Origin: Niveibacterium terrae
GTDB lineage: Bacteria > Pseudomonadota > Gammaproteobacteria > Burkholderiales > Rhodocyclaceae
Length of the DNA stretch: 64,000 nucleotides
NCBI RefSeq assembly: GCF_048213115.1
Contig: NZ_CP172404.1
Location: 1,178,001 to 1,242,000, forward strand
Direction: 5' to 3'
The notes under the pieces are model-generated. The model searched no databases and was not told where the DNA came from. It was given only the letters and a program-made list of their open reading frames with translations. The translations under genes and the position numbers were made by a program. Shown in pieces: positions 16,849 to 25,498 of this stretch. Position 1 is the first letter of the stretch; each line of letters opens with the position of its first letter.

Positions 16849-17925
16849 TTACAGCACGTCGATCGCGTTCAGTTCCTTGAAAGCCTGCTGCAGGCGGGCG
16901 ATCACGGATTCCTGACCCTTGCGCAGCCAGACGCGCGGGTCGTAGTACTTCTTGTTCGGGCTGTCCGGACCTTCCGGGTTACCCAGCTGGCCTTGCAGGT
17001 AGGCTTCCTTGTCCTTGTAATACTTCAGGACGCCTTCCCAGTTGGCCCACTGCGTGTCGGTGTCGATGTTCATCTTGACGACGCCGTAGGAGACCGAGTC
17101 GTGGATTTCCTGGGCGGTCGAACCCGAGCCGCCGTGGAACACGAAGTTCAGCGTCTTGGCCGGAACACCGTGCTTCTTCGACAGATACTTTTGCGAGTTG
17201 TCGAGGATGGACGGGGTCAGCTTGACGTTGCCGGGCTTGTAGACACCATGCACGTTGCCGAACGAAGCGGCGATCGTGAAGCGCGGGCTGATCTTGATCA
17301 GGTGCTCGTAGGCGAAAGCGACGTCTTCCGGCTGGGTGTAGAGCGCCGACTGATCCATCGCGCTGTTGTCGACGCCGTCTTCCTCGCCGCCGGTGCAGCC
17401 CAGTTCGAGCTCCAGCGTCATGCCAATCTTGGACATGCGGGCCAGGTACTTCTCGCAGATCTCGATGTTCTCGGCCAGAGGTTCTTCCGACAGATCGAGC
17501 ATGTGCGAGGAGAACAACGGCTTGCCGGTTTCGGCGAAGTGCTTTTCACCGGCGTCGAGCAGACCGTCGATCCAGGGCAGCAGCTTCTTCGCGGCGTGGT
17601 CGGTGTGCACGATGACCGGAACGCCATAGGCGGCGGCGATCGCATGGACGTGCTTGGCACCGGAGATCGCACCGAGGATGGCAGCTTGCTGGCCTTCGAG
17701 CTTCAGACCCTTGCCCGCGATGAACTGCGCGCCACCGTTCGAGAACTGAACGATCACCGGGGCCTTGGCCTTGGCAGCAGCTTCGATGACGGCATTGATC
17801 GTGTCGGTGCCAACGCAGTTGACGGCCGGGATCGCGAAGTTGTTTTCCTTGGCGACCGCAAAGACCTTCTGCACGTCGTCGCCGGTGATGACGCCGGGTT
17901 TCACGAAATCAAAAATCTTGGACAT
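16849..17925 (-). CDS. fba: Class II fructose-bisphosphate aldolase (FbaA type)
   Basis: This 358-aa zinc enzyme cleaves fructose 1,6-bisphosphate to glyceraldehyde 3-phosphate and dihydroxyacetone phosphate, and runs in reverse in gluconeogenesis. HTDHA near residue 108 carries the catalytic Asp and a zinc-ligand His. Phosphate-binding glycines lie in NFVFHGGSGS, and MNIDTDTQWA is the substrate-binding segment. Length and sequence match the type IIA E. coli FbaA group rather than the shorter IIB group. A GGAG site lies 5-6 nt before the start. It is the last gene of the tkt-gap-pgk-pyk-fba block, 39 bp after pyk. Confidence 0.97.
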   Translation of the reverse strand: MSKIFDFVKPGVITGDDVQKVFAVAKENNFAIPAVNCVGTDTINAVIEAAAKAKAPVIVQFSNGGAQFIAGKGLKLEGQQAAILGAISGAKHVHAIAAAYGVPVIVHTDHAAKKLLPWIDGLLDAGEKHFAETGKPLFSSHMLDLSEEPLAENIEICEKYLARMSKIGMTLELELGCTGGEEDGVDNSAMDQSALYTQPEDVAFAYEHLIKISPRFTIAASFGNVHGVYKPGNVKLTPSILDNSQKYLSKKHGVPAKTLNFVFHGGSGSTAQEIHDSVSYGVVKMNIDTDTQWANWEGVLKYYKDKEAYLQGQLGNPEGPDSPNKKYYDPRVWLRKGQESVIARLQQAFKELNAIDVL

Positions 17926-17964
17926 AACGTCTCCAAATTTCCGGGATGGTAAAAGCGGATGGAC

Positions 17965-19401
17965 TCAGTTGTTTTCGCCGATGCGGACAACCTTCAGGCT
18001 GTTCGTGCCGCCTTGCTGGCCGATCGGGTCGCCAACCGTGAAGACGACGATATCGCCGGCTTCGACAACCTTGGCCTTGACCAGAACCTTTTCTGCTTCG
18101 CGGAGCAGGCGATCGCGGTCCATGTTGGTCTGGGCGGCGGTCAGGATCGGGTAGACCTCGCGCATCAGCGCGGTCTTGCGGACGGTTTCCGGATCCGGGG
18201 TCAGCGCGTAGATAGGCACGCCGGAGTTCAGGCGGCTCATCCACAGAGCGGTCGATCCGGACTGGGTCAGCGCGGCGATCGCCTTCGCGCCCAGGTGATG
18301 GGCGGTCAGCAGAGCGGCCATTGCGATCGACTGGTCGATGCGGCTGAAGGTGCGATCCAGGAAATGCTGGTCGAGCGTGATCGGGTTGAACTTTTCGGCT
18401 TCGGTCGCGATGCGCGCCATTGCTTCGACGGTCTCGACCGGGAACTTGCCGGCGGCACTTTCGGCCGACAGCATCACCGCATCGGTGCCGTCGAGAACCG
18501 CGTTCGCAACGTCGGACACTTCGGCGCGGGTCGGGATCGGGCTGGAGATCATCGACTCCATCATCTGGGTCGCGGTGATCGTCAGCTTGTTCATCTCGCG
18601 GGCCTTGCGGATCATGCGCTTTTGCAGCGCCGGAACCGCGGCTTCGCCGACTTCGACAGCCAGGTCGCCACGGGCAACCATGATGCCGTCACAGGCGTTC
18701 AGGATCTCTTCGAGCACGGTCGGTTCGACCGCTTCGGTCCGTTCGATCTTCGCGATCGTCAGGGCATGGCCGCCGGCCGCGCGCATCAGCGTCTTGGCCA
18801 TGTACATGTCGGCAGCGCTCTTCGGGAAGGAGACGGCCAGGAAGTCGACGCCGATTTCGGCAGCCGTCTTGATGTCGTCCATGTCCTTCGCGGTCAGCGC
18901 GGGAGCGGTCAGACCGCCGCCCTTCTGGTTGATGCCCTTGTTGTTGGACAGGTCGCCACCAACGATGACTTTACAGTGGACTTCCGAACCCTTGACCTTC
19001 TCGACTTCCAGCACAACGCGGCCGTCGTCGAGCAGCAGGGTCACGCCCGGCGACACGTCGCGGGGCAGTTCTTTGTAGTCGAGGCCGACGCGTTCGTCGT
19101 TACCGAGCTGGCAGGCTGCGTCGAGGATGAACTTGCCACCCTTTTCCAGCGTGGTCTTGCCCTTTTCGAATTTGCCGACGCGGATCTTCGGGCCTTGCAG
19201 GTCACCGAGGATACCGACGTTGCGACCGACCTTGGCGGCGGCCTGGCGAACCAGGTCAGCGCGCTTCTTGTGGTCTTCGGGCGTGCCGTGGGAGAAATTC
19301 ATCCGGACGACGTCGACGCCGGCAAGAACCATGCGTTCGAGGGTTTCTGCGTCGTTCGAGGACGGGCCGAGTGTGGCGACGATCTTGGTATGGCGTTGCA
19401 T
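17965..19401 (-). CDS. pyk: Pyruvate kinase
   Basis: This 478-aa enzyme converts phosphoenolpyruvate and ADP to pyruvate and ATP. Characteristic segments are TKIVATLGPSS at the start, MNFSHG, the active-site signature MVARGDLAVEVG, and the TATQMMESMISSP loop. The C-terminal domain (about 350-470) holds the allosteric site in this family. ATG 19401 is preferred because TAGGAG lies 6 nt upstream and the protein then begins MQRHTKIVATLG, the normal family start. The frame stays open upstream to a GTG at 19539, adding a Lys/Ala/Pro-rich 46-residue extension with no ribosome site. It lies between pgk and fba. Confidence 0.96.
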   Translation of the reverse strand: MQRHTKIVATLGPSSNDAETLERMVLAGVDVVRMNFSHGTPEDHKKRADLVRQAAAKVGRNVGILGDLQGPKIRVGKFEKGKTTLEKGGKFILDAACQLGNDERVGLDYKELPRDVSPGVTLLLDDGRVVLEVEKVKGSEVHCKVIVGGDLSNNKGINQKGGGLTAPALTAKDMDDIKTAAEIGVDFLAVSFPKSAADMYMAKTLMRAAGGHALTIAKIERTEAVEPTVLEEILNACDGIMVARGDLAVEVGEAAVPALQKRMIRKAREMNKLTITATQMMESMISSPIPTRAEVSDVANAVLDGTDAVMLSAESAAGKFPVETVEAMARIATEAEKFNPITLDQHFLDRTFSRIDQSIAMAALLTAHHLGAKAIAALTQSGSTALWMSRLNSGVPIYALTPDPETVRKTALMREVYPILTAAQTNMDRDRLLREAEKVLVKAKVVEAGDIVVFTVGDPIGQQGGTNSLKVVRIGENN

Positions 19402-19583
19402 CCTAGCTCCTAGGGGGGAGATGGGCGACGGCAAGGCCGCCGCTATGGGGTCAGGAACCGGTTTGGCCGCCGTTTCGCGCTTTTTGCGCTGGGCGGCTTT
19501 CGCCGGTATTGGGGAAGACTGCGTTTTTTTAGCGGTCACGTTGTTGTGCGGCGAGGGCTTTCACCTTCGCCGCGGTTGATTGC

Positions 19584-20768
19584 TCAGTTGTCTGCGCGCT
19601 GAGAGAGCGCGTCGACGGCCGGCAGGGTTTTGCCTTCGAGGAACTCAAGGAAAGCGCCGCCACCCGTCGAAATGTAGCTGACCTTGTCGGAGATTCCGAA
19701 TTTCGAAATCGCCGCGACGGTGTCGCCACCTCCCGCGATCGAGAAGGCGGACGAGCTGGCGATCGCTTCGGCGATCGTCTTCGTGCCTTCGGCGAACTGG
19801 TCGAACTCGAAGACGCCGACCGGGCCGTTCCAGACCACGGTGCCGGCAACTTTGAGCTGCTCGGCGAGCAGGGCGGCGGTCTTCGGGCCGATGTCGAGAA
19901 TCATCTCGTCTTCGGCGACGTCCTTCGCGTCCTTGATCGTCGCGGTCGCGGTGGCCGAGAATTCCTTCGCGACGACGACGTCGACCGGAATCGGCACCGA
20001 GGCGCCGCGGGCGGCCATCTTTTCGATGATCCGCTTCGCTTCGGGAATCAGGTCGGCTTCGGCGAGCGACTTGCCGATCGGCAGGCCGGCTGCAGCGAGG
20101 AAGGTGTTCGCGATGCCGCCGCCGACGATCAGCTGATCCACCTTGTCGGCGAGGCTGTCGAGAATGGTCAGCTTGGTCGAAACCTTGGAACCGGCGACGA
20201 TCGCGACGAGCGGATGAGCCGGAGCGCCCAGGGCGCGGCCCAGAGCGTCGAGTTCAGCGGCGAGCAGCGGGCCTGCGCAGGCAACCGGAGCGGCCAGCGC
20301 GAGCGCGTGGGTCGTCGCTTCGGCGCGGTGCGAGGTGCCGAAAGCATCGTTCGCATAGACATCGAACAGGCGGGCCATCTTCGCGGCCAGCTCTTCGTTG
20401 TTCTTCTTTTCGCCTTTGTTGACGCGGCAATTCTCGAGCACGACCACGTCACCCGCCTTGACTTCAAAACCGCCATCAATCCAGTTCTGAACCAGACGAA
20501 CCGGCTTGCCGAGCAGCTCGGCGAGGCGTTGAGCGACCGGAGCCAGGGAATCCTGGGGTTTGAACTCGCCTTCGGTCGGACGACCGAGGTGAGAGGTCAC
20601 CATGACACCTGCGCCCTTTTCGAGGGCCAGTTTGATGCCGGCCAGCGAAGCGCGGATGCGGGTGTCGTCGGTGATTTTTCCGGCGTCATCCTGGGGGACG
20701 TTGAAGTCGGCACGGATGAAAACGCGCTTGCCGGCAAGATCCAGTTCAGAGAGTTTCTTGAATTGCAT
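19584..20768 (-). CDS. pgk: Phosphoglycerate kinase
   Basis: This 394-aa cytosolic enzyme transfers phosphate between 1,3-bisphosphoglycerate and ADP. It has the N-terminal VFIRADFNVPQ signature, HLGRP substrate-binding segment, and nucleotide-binding elements including AIVAGSKVSTK and NGPVGVFE, ending in GGGDTVAA and STGGGAFLEF. ATG 20768 matches the usual family start (MQFKKLSELDLAGKRV); a longer frame to 20867 has no support. It is separated from gap by 211 bp that include a terminator-like hairpin, so pgk may also have its own promoter. Confidence 0.97.
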   Translation of the reverse strand: MQFKKLSELDLAGKRVFIRADFNVPQDDAGKITDDTRIRASLAGIKLALEKGAGVMVTSHLGRPTEGEFKPQDSLAPVAQRLAELLGKPVRLVQNWIDGGFEVKAGDVVVLENCRVNKGEKKNNEELAAKMARLFDVYANDAFGTSHRAEATTHALALAAPVACAGPLLAAELDALGRALGAPAHPLVAIVAGSKVSTKLTILDSLADKVDQLIVGGGIANTFLAAAGLPIGKSLAEADLIPEAKRIIEKMAARGASVPIPVDVVVAKEFSATATATIKDAKDVAEDEMILDIGPKTAALLAEQLKVAGTVVWNGPVGVFEFDQFAEGTKTIAEAIASSSAFSIAGGGDTVAAISKFGISDKVSYISTGGGAFLEFLEGKTLPAVDALSQRADN

Positions 20769-20918
20769 GGCTGTTTTCTCGATTCCAAGGGGTGAATATC
20801 CGGAGCCCATCGGTATTCCACAATCCGGGCTGGCCGGGACGGGGAAGTATGCCCATCCGTGCGCCATTGCGTATTGCGCAATCGCAAACAGGCCTCGGTC
20901 AGTCGAGGCGAAAACCAG

Positions 20919-20960
20919 AAAAAAGCACGGAGGACGCAGCGTTCGCCACGGCCCCCGTGC
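20919..20960 (-). terminator. Terminator or attenuator hairpin between gap and pgk
   Basis: On the minus strand GCACGG and CCGTGC pair, extended by further G/C pairs with one mismatch, and are followed by six T. It sits 20 bp after the gap stop. It would limit read-through from gap into pgk and could explain different expression of the two. Confidence 0.65.
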
Positions 20961-20979
20961 CTGTCATGCTTCAGACCAA

Positions 20980-21978
20980 TTACTTGGCGATGACGCGGAC
21001 CATTTCCAGAACCTTGTTGGAATAGCCCCATTCGTTGTCGTACCAGGACACGAGCTTGACGAAGGTGCCGTCCAGCGCGATACCGGCTTCGGCATCGAAC
21101 ACCGAGGTGCAGGATTCACCGCGGAAGTCGGTCGAGACGACCTTGTCTTCGGTGTAGCCGAGAACGCCCTTCATCTCGCCTTCAGCAGCAGCCTTGACCG
21201 CAGCCTTGATCTCTTCGTAGGTCGCGGAAGTGTTCAGTTCGCAGGTCAGATCGACGACGGAAACGTCGGAGGTCGGAACGCGGAAGGACATGCCGGTCAG
21301 CTTCTTGTTCAGCTCGGGGATCACAACGCCCACAGCCTTGGCAGCACCGGTCGAGGACGGGATGATGTTCTCGAGGATGCCACGACCACCGCGCCAATCC
21401 TTGTTGGACGGGCCGTCGACGGTCTTCTGGGTCGCGGTGGCAGCGTGCACCGTGGTCATCAGGCCGCGCTTGATGCCGAACTTGTCGTTGATGACCTTGG
21501 CCAGAGGAGCCAGGCAGTTGGTCGTGCACGAAGCGTTCGAGATGATGGTCTGGCCAGCGTAGGTCTTGTGGTTCACGCCGTAGACGAACATCGGGGTGTC
21601 GTCCTTCGACGGAGCGCTCTGGACGACCTTCTTGGCGCCGGCGGCGATGTGCTTCTGGCAGGTTTCCTTGGTCAGGAACAGGCCGGTCGATTCGACGACG
21701 ATGTCGGCGCCGATTTCGCCCCACTTCAGTTCAGCGGGATCCTTGACGGCGGTCAGACGAATCTTCTTGCCATTGACGACCAGAGTGTTGCCTTCGACCT
21801 TCACTTCGCCCTGGAAGCGGCCATGCACGGAGTCGTACTGGAGCATGTAGGCGAGATATTCAGGGTCAAGCAGGTCGTTGATGCCGACGACTTCGATGTC
21901 GGAAAAGTTTTCCACGGCAGCGCGGAACACCATACGGCCAATGCGGCCAAACCCGTTGATACCAACCTTGATGGTCAT
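20980..21978 (-). CDS. gap: Type I glyceraldehyde-3-phosphate dehydrogenase
   Basis: This 332-aa enzyme oxidises and phosphorylates glyceraldehyde 3-phosphate using NAD. The Rossmann motif VGINGFGRIGR starts at residue 5. The catalytic segment SNASCTTNCLAP holds the active-site Cys near residue 150, and HAATATQK contains the conserved His. ATG 21978 has CAGGAG 8 nt upstream and gives the normal family start (MTIKVGINGFG), so the longer frame to 22023 is not used. It lies downstream of tkt with a 120-bp gap. Confidence 0.97.
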   Translation of the reverse strand: MTIKVGINGFGRIGRMVFRAAVENFSDIEVVGINDLLDPEYLAYMLQYDSVHGRFQGEVKVEGNTLVVNGKKIRLTAVKDPAELKWGEIGADIVVESTGLFLTKETCQKHIAAGAKKVVQSAPSKDDTPMFVYGVNHKTYAGQTIISNASCTTNCLAPLAKVINDKFGIKRGLMTTVHAATATQKTVDGPSNKDWRGGRGILENIIPSSTGAAKAVGVVIPELNKKLTGMSFRVPTSDVSVVDLTCELNTSATYEEIKAAVKAAAEGEMKGVLGYTEDKVVSTDFRGESCTSVFDAEAGIALDGTFVKLVSWYDNEWGYSNKVLEMVRVIAK

Positions 21979-22098
21979 TGTTTCACTCCTGATAGAGATA
22001 AGAGGGTCAATCTCGCTATCCACCTGAGCGTGCCGCGCGATGCGCGAGAATCACCTGGTCGGGGGAGAACCTGGTGCAGCACGAAAAACGGTCGAATT

Positions 22099-24102
22099 TT
22101 ATACTAATTCCTCGACCGCCTTCTTGACGTAATCCGGGGTGAGCCCGAAAAACTTGAAGAGTTCGCCCGCCGGCGCCGACTCGCCGAAACGGTCGATGCC
22201 GATGACGGTGCCCTTGCCGCCGACGTAGCGATACCAGTTGCCGGTGACGCCCGCCTCGATCGCGACTTTGGGCAATCCGGCCGGCAGCACGCTGTCCCGG
22301 TAAGCCTGGTCCTGACGATCGAAAAGGTTCGTGCAGGGCATCGAGACGACGCGCACCGGGATGCCGGCTGCGGCCAGCAGCTTCTGCGCTTCGAGCGCCA
22401 GACCGACTTCGGAGCCGGTCGCGATCAGCACAGCTTTCGCGCCATCGGCGTCCGTGAGCACATAGCCGCCGCGGCGGATGTCGGCGAGCTGCTCGTCGCT
22501 GCGCGGCGAGAAGGGCAGGTTCTGGCGCGAGAGCGCGAGCAGGGTCGGACCGTCCTGGCGTTCGAGGCCGTTGGCCCAGGCCTGGGCCGTCTCGACCGTG
22601 TCGGCAGGGCGCCAGACGTCGAGGTTCGGGATCAGCCTCAGGCTCGCGATCTGCTCGATCGGCTGGTGGGTCGGACCGTCCTCGCCCAGGCCGATCGAAT
22701 CGTGCGTATAGACCATGATCTGGCGCTGCTTCATCAGCGCGGCCATCCGGATCGCGTTGCGCGCGTAGTCCGAGAAGACCAGGAAAGTGGCCGTGTAGGG
22801 GATGAAGCCGCCGTGCAGCGCGAGGCCGTTGGCGATCGCTGTCATGCCGAATTCGCGCACGCCGTAGCACAGGTAATTGCCACCCGAAGTCTTTGTGATC
22901 GTCTTCGAGCCGGACCAGCGGGTCAGGTTCGAACTTGCGAGGTCGGCCGAGCCGCCCAAGAGTTCAGGCAGGGCCGGCGCGAAGGCTTCGATCGCGTTCT
23001 GGCTCGCCTTGCGGGAGGCGATCGTCTCGCCCTTCGCGATGATCTTCGCGATCGCGGCGTCGCGCTGCGCCTGCCAGTCGCCGGGCAGCTCACCCTTCAT
23101 GCGGCGCTCGAATTCGGCGGCCAGTTCAGGGAAGGTGGCGCGGTAGGCGGCAAAGCGGTCATTCCATGCGGCTTCACGCGCAGCGCCGGCTTCCTTCGCG
23201 TTCCAGCCCGCGTAGATGTCGGCCGGGATCTCGAAGGGCGCGTGCTTCCAGCCAATCGTTTCGCGAACCGCCTCGATTTCGGCGGCGCCGAGCGGCGCGC
23301 CGTGCGAATCGTGACTGTCGGCCTTGTTCGGCGAACCCATCCCGATCACGGTCTTGCAGATGATCAGAGTCGGTTTTTCGCTCTGCGCCTTTGCGGCGAC
23401 GGTAGCGGCGTCGATCGCCGCGGCGTCGTGGCCGTCGATCGGTCCGATCACGTTCCAGCCATAGGCCTCGAAGCGGCCCTTCGTGTCGTCGGTGAACCAG
23501 CCCTCGACGTGGCCGTCGATCGAGATACCGTTGTCGTCGTAGTACGCGATCAGCTTGCCAAGACCCCAGGTCCCGGCCAGCGAAGCCGCTTCGTGCGACA
23601 CGCCTTCCATCAGGCAGCCGTCGCCGAGGAAGACATAGGTGTGGTGATCGACGATCGTGTGGCCCGGGCGGTTGAACTCGCCGGCGAGCAGCTTCTCGGC
23701 CAGTGCGAAACCGACCGCGTTCGTGATGCCCTGGCCCAGAGGCCCGGTCGTCGTCTCGATGCCCGGAGTGTGGCCCACTTCGGGGTGACCCGGAGTGCGC
23801 GAGCGGAACTGGCGGAAGTTCTTCAGGTCATCGATCGAGACGTCGTAGCCGGTCAGGTGCAGCAGCGCATAGATCAGCATCGAGCCGTGGCCGTTGGACA
23901 GCACGAAGCGGTCGCGATCGGACCATTTCGGGTTGGCCGGGTTGTGGTTCAGGTGGTGGCGCCACAGCACTTCCGCGATTTCCGCCATGCCCATAGGCAT
24001 GCCCGGGTGTCCGGAGTTGGCCTTCTGGACGGCGTCGATGGCCAGGGCGCGGATCGCGCCGGTGAACGGAGAAAATGCGGGAAGAGGGCGACTGATGGCC
24101 AT
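22099..24102 (-). CDS. tkt: Transketolase
   Basis: This 667-aa thiamine-diphosphate enzyme moves two-carbon units between sugar phosphates in the pentose phosphate and Calvin-type pathways. ANSGHPGMPMG near residue 28, the GDGCLMEGVSHEAASLAG thiamine-diphosphate motif (about 155-172), and the second-domain motif EFGMTAIANGLALHGG with THDSIGLGEDGPTHQPIEQ identify it. The length matches bacterial TktA. It is the first gene of the block that continues with gap, pgk, pyk and fba; the same order is known in other betaproteobacteria. A moderate GAGAG ribosome site precedes the start. Confidence 0.97.
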   Translation of the reverse strand: MAISRPLPAFSPFTGAIRALAIDAVQKANSGHPGMPMGMAEIAEVLWRHHLNHNPANPKWSDRDRFVLSNGHGSMLIYALLHLTGYDVSIDDLKNFRQFRSRTPGHPEVGHTPGIETTTGPLGQGITNAVGFALAEKLLAGEFNRPGHTIVDHHTYVFLGDGCLMEGVSHEAASLAGTWGLGKLIAYYDDNGISIDGHVEGWFTDDTKGRFEAYGWNVIGPIDGHDAAAIDAATVAAKAQSEKPTLIICKTVIGMGSPNKADSHDSHGAPLGAAEIEAVRETIGWKHAPFEIPADIYAGWNAKEAGAAREAAWNDRFAAYRATFPELAAEFERRMKGELPGDWQAQRDAAIAKIIAKGETIASRKASQNAIEAFAPALPELLGGSADLASSNLTRWSGSKTITKTSGGNYLCYGVREFGMTAIANGLALHGGFIPYTATFLVFSDYARNAIRMAALMKQRQIMVYTHDSIGLGEDGPTHQPIEQIASLRLIPNLDVWRPADTVETAQAWANGLERQDGPTLLALSRQNLPFSPRSDEQLADIRRGGYVLTDADGAKAVLIATGSEVGLALEAQKLLAAAGIPVRVVSMPCTNLFDRQDQAYRDSVLPAGLPKVAIEAGVTGNWYRYVGGKGTVIGIDRFGESAPAGELFKFFGLTPDYVKKAVEELV

Positions 24103-24211
24103 GGTGTTCTCTCGATGGTTTCAGGGCAGTTTCGCCCGGAGTGCGGCGAAGTGAGCCCGCCATTATCCGACAAAAAGGGAATCGCTGCCCGGACCGTGTC
24201 AGGAAGGGGCT

Positions 24212-24433
24212 TCAGTCGTCGGGTGCGACGGACCCGAATGCGAAGTCCTCGCTGAGCTTGCCGCTGACCGAGCGCACCCGCACCAGATCCGCATCGGTCC
24301 ATTTCCCGAAGCGCGCCGAGCAGACCTGGCGTGCCGCTTCGCGCGGGCTCACGGCGACAGTGACCGCCGACATCACCTCCGATTCGTGTCGCGAGTCGAC
24401 AACCTGCACGAGAAAAAGGTTTGTGCCGGGCAT
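24212..24433 (-). CDS. Small hypothetical protein, 73 aa
   Basis: An ATG at 24433 with CGGAG 7 nt upstream opens a 73-codon frame with no signal peptide or membrane segment. The sequence mixes short beta-like stretches (FLVQVVDSRHESEV, AVTVAVSPREAAR) with an acidic tail, suggesting one small alpha/beta domain. It lies between the DUF2164 gene and tkt on the same strand. I recognise no family; the good ribosome site and balanced composition argue that it is real. Confidence 0.55.
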   Translation of the reverse strand: MPGTNLFLVQVVDSRHESEVMSAVTVAVSPREAARQVCSARFGKWTDADLVRVRSVSGKLSEDFAFGSVAPDD

Positions 24434-24514
24434 GAGGTGCTCCGAGGGGGAGAAGGGGGAATATTCGCGCCGAACGAGGCCACAGAGCTTGATCCGTATC
24501 GATTCGCGTGCGGC

Positions 24515-24775
24515 TCAGCGGGATTTGCGCCGCGCCCAGTAGGCGCCGGCTTCTTCGAAGCATTCGATGTCCAGGTCCGCGACGCGCGCGGCGAGGCGCG
24601 TCTGGGCATCCGCGATGGCCTGGTTATAGACGTGAGGAGCAATCTCCTCGACGAAGAAATCGACGAGGGCGCCGGCCTGCAGCGTGCCCAGCCCCTCCTC
24701 GAAATTCTCGTCGCTGTAGCGGCGCAGCGATTCGATCGCGGCGGCCCGCACTTCAGGCTTCAGTTTCAGCGTCAT
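24515..24775 (-). CDS. DUF2164 family protein
   Basis: This 86-aa cytoplasmic protein matches DUF2164: an N-terminal LKPEVRAAAIESLRRY helix, then GALVDFFVEEIAPHVYNQAI and a C-terminal DLDIECFEEAGAYW. The function of the family is unknown. ATG 24775 follows AGGA by 8 nt. A longer open frame extends upstream past the inverted DnaA-box pair but has no ribosome site. It sits 81 bp ahead of the 73-aa gene and may be co-transcribed with it. Confidence 0.8.
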   Translation of the reverse strand: MTLKLKPEVRAAAIESLRRYSDENFEEGLGTLQAGALVDFFVEEIAPHVYNQAIADAQTRLAARVADLDIECFEEAGAYWARRKSR

Positions 24776-24856
24776 CGCGGCATCCTGAAAGGAAACCGAT
24801 CTTCTCCTGCCCGCTGACGCGATGCAAGCAGGAGATGTCAGGCTCTCTGGCGGGAC

Positions 24857-24878
24857 TATCCACAGCATCTGTGGATAA
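24857..24878. promoter_or_regulatory. Head-to-head pair of DnaA-box-like sites
   Basis: TATCCACAG, three bases, CTGTGGATA form a perfect inverted repeat. The right half reads TTATCCACA on the minus strand, the consensus DnaA box; the left half differs at its first base. It lies between the divergent DUF2164 and META-domain genes. Without further boxes, an AT-rich unwinding element or dnaA/dnaN neighbours it does not look like a replication origin. Confidence 0.45.
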
Positions 24879-25031
24879 GCCTGTGCGCGACTCGGGGGAT
24901 AAGCGCGAGCAGACCCTGTTGATGCAGGGAATGGATCACGTTGCGACGAAAATAGGCAGCCCGATGAACACCTCTTTTGCGGCGGAAAAGTCAAGACTGT
25001 AGGGATGTTCAATCCGCATCCGGGAGTCGGG

Positions 25032-25490
25032 ATGAATCGTCTGAACCCTCTTGCCGAGGTCGCCCTGATCGGTCTTTTGCTGAGCTTTGCACCGCCTCTT
25101 GCCGCGCACGAATCAGCGCAGTCTGCGGTGCAGGCCGGCGCCGGGCTGTTCGCGACGCGCTGGAACTTGCGCGCGATCGACGCGAAGCCGCTCGAAGCGC
25201 GCGAAGGGCGCAACGCACCTCATCTCGTGATCGATGGCCAAGGCCGCCTGAGCGGCTCGGGCGGCTGCAACCGCTTGATGGGAAGCTACAGGCTCGAAGG
25301 ATCGGTGGTGCGTTTCGGGCCCGTCGCGACGACGATGATGGCCTGCCTCTCGGGCGGCGCGGACGAGAAGCGTTTTTTGGCGGCGCTCGCGCGCGTCGTG
25401 CACTGGCGCGCGGAGAAGGGCGTGTTGAGCCTCTCCGACGCGCAGGGGCGGGAGATCCTCCGCTTTTCCGCCGAGGATCCCGCGCCCTGA
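25032..25490 (+). CDS. Exported META-domain (HslJ-like) protein
   Basis: This 152-aa protein has a Sec signal peptide (residues 1 to about 24) and one META domain. The domain shows WNLRAIDAKPL, LVIDGQGRLSGSGGCNRLMGSYRLEG and TMMACLSGGADEKRFLAAL. META domains occur in HslJ and related envelope proteins linked to stress or antibiotic tolerance, but no activity is known. ATG 25032 was chosen because GGGAG precedes it and the signal peptide then begins cleanly; an upstream in-frame ATG at 25005 adds nine residues. It is convergent with the PEP-CTERM gene, 8 bp apart. Confidence 0.82.
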   Translation: MNRLNPLAEVALIGLLLSFAPPLAAHESAQSAVQAGAGLFATRWNLRAIDAKPLEAREGRNAPHLVIDGQGRLSGSGGCNRLMGSYRLEGSVVRFGPVATTMMACLSGGADEKRFLAALARVVHWRAEKGVLSLSDAQGREILRFSAEDPAP

Positions 25491-25498
25491 CGGTGCGC

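Noticed and set aside
24857..24878. DnaA-box pair as a replication origin
   Set aside because: No dnaA, dnaN, gidA or similar neighbours, no box cluster and no AT-rich unwinding region; it is kept only as a candidate regulatory site.
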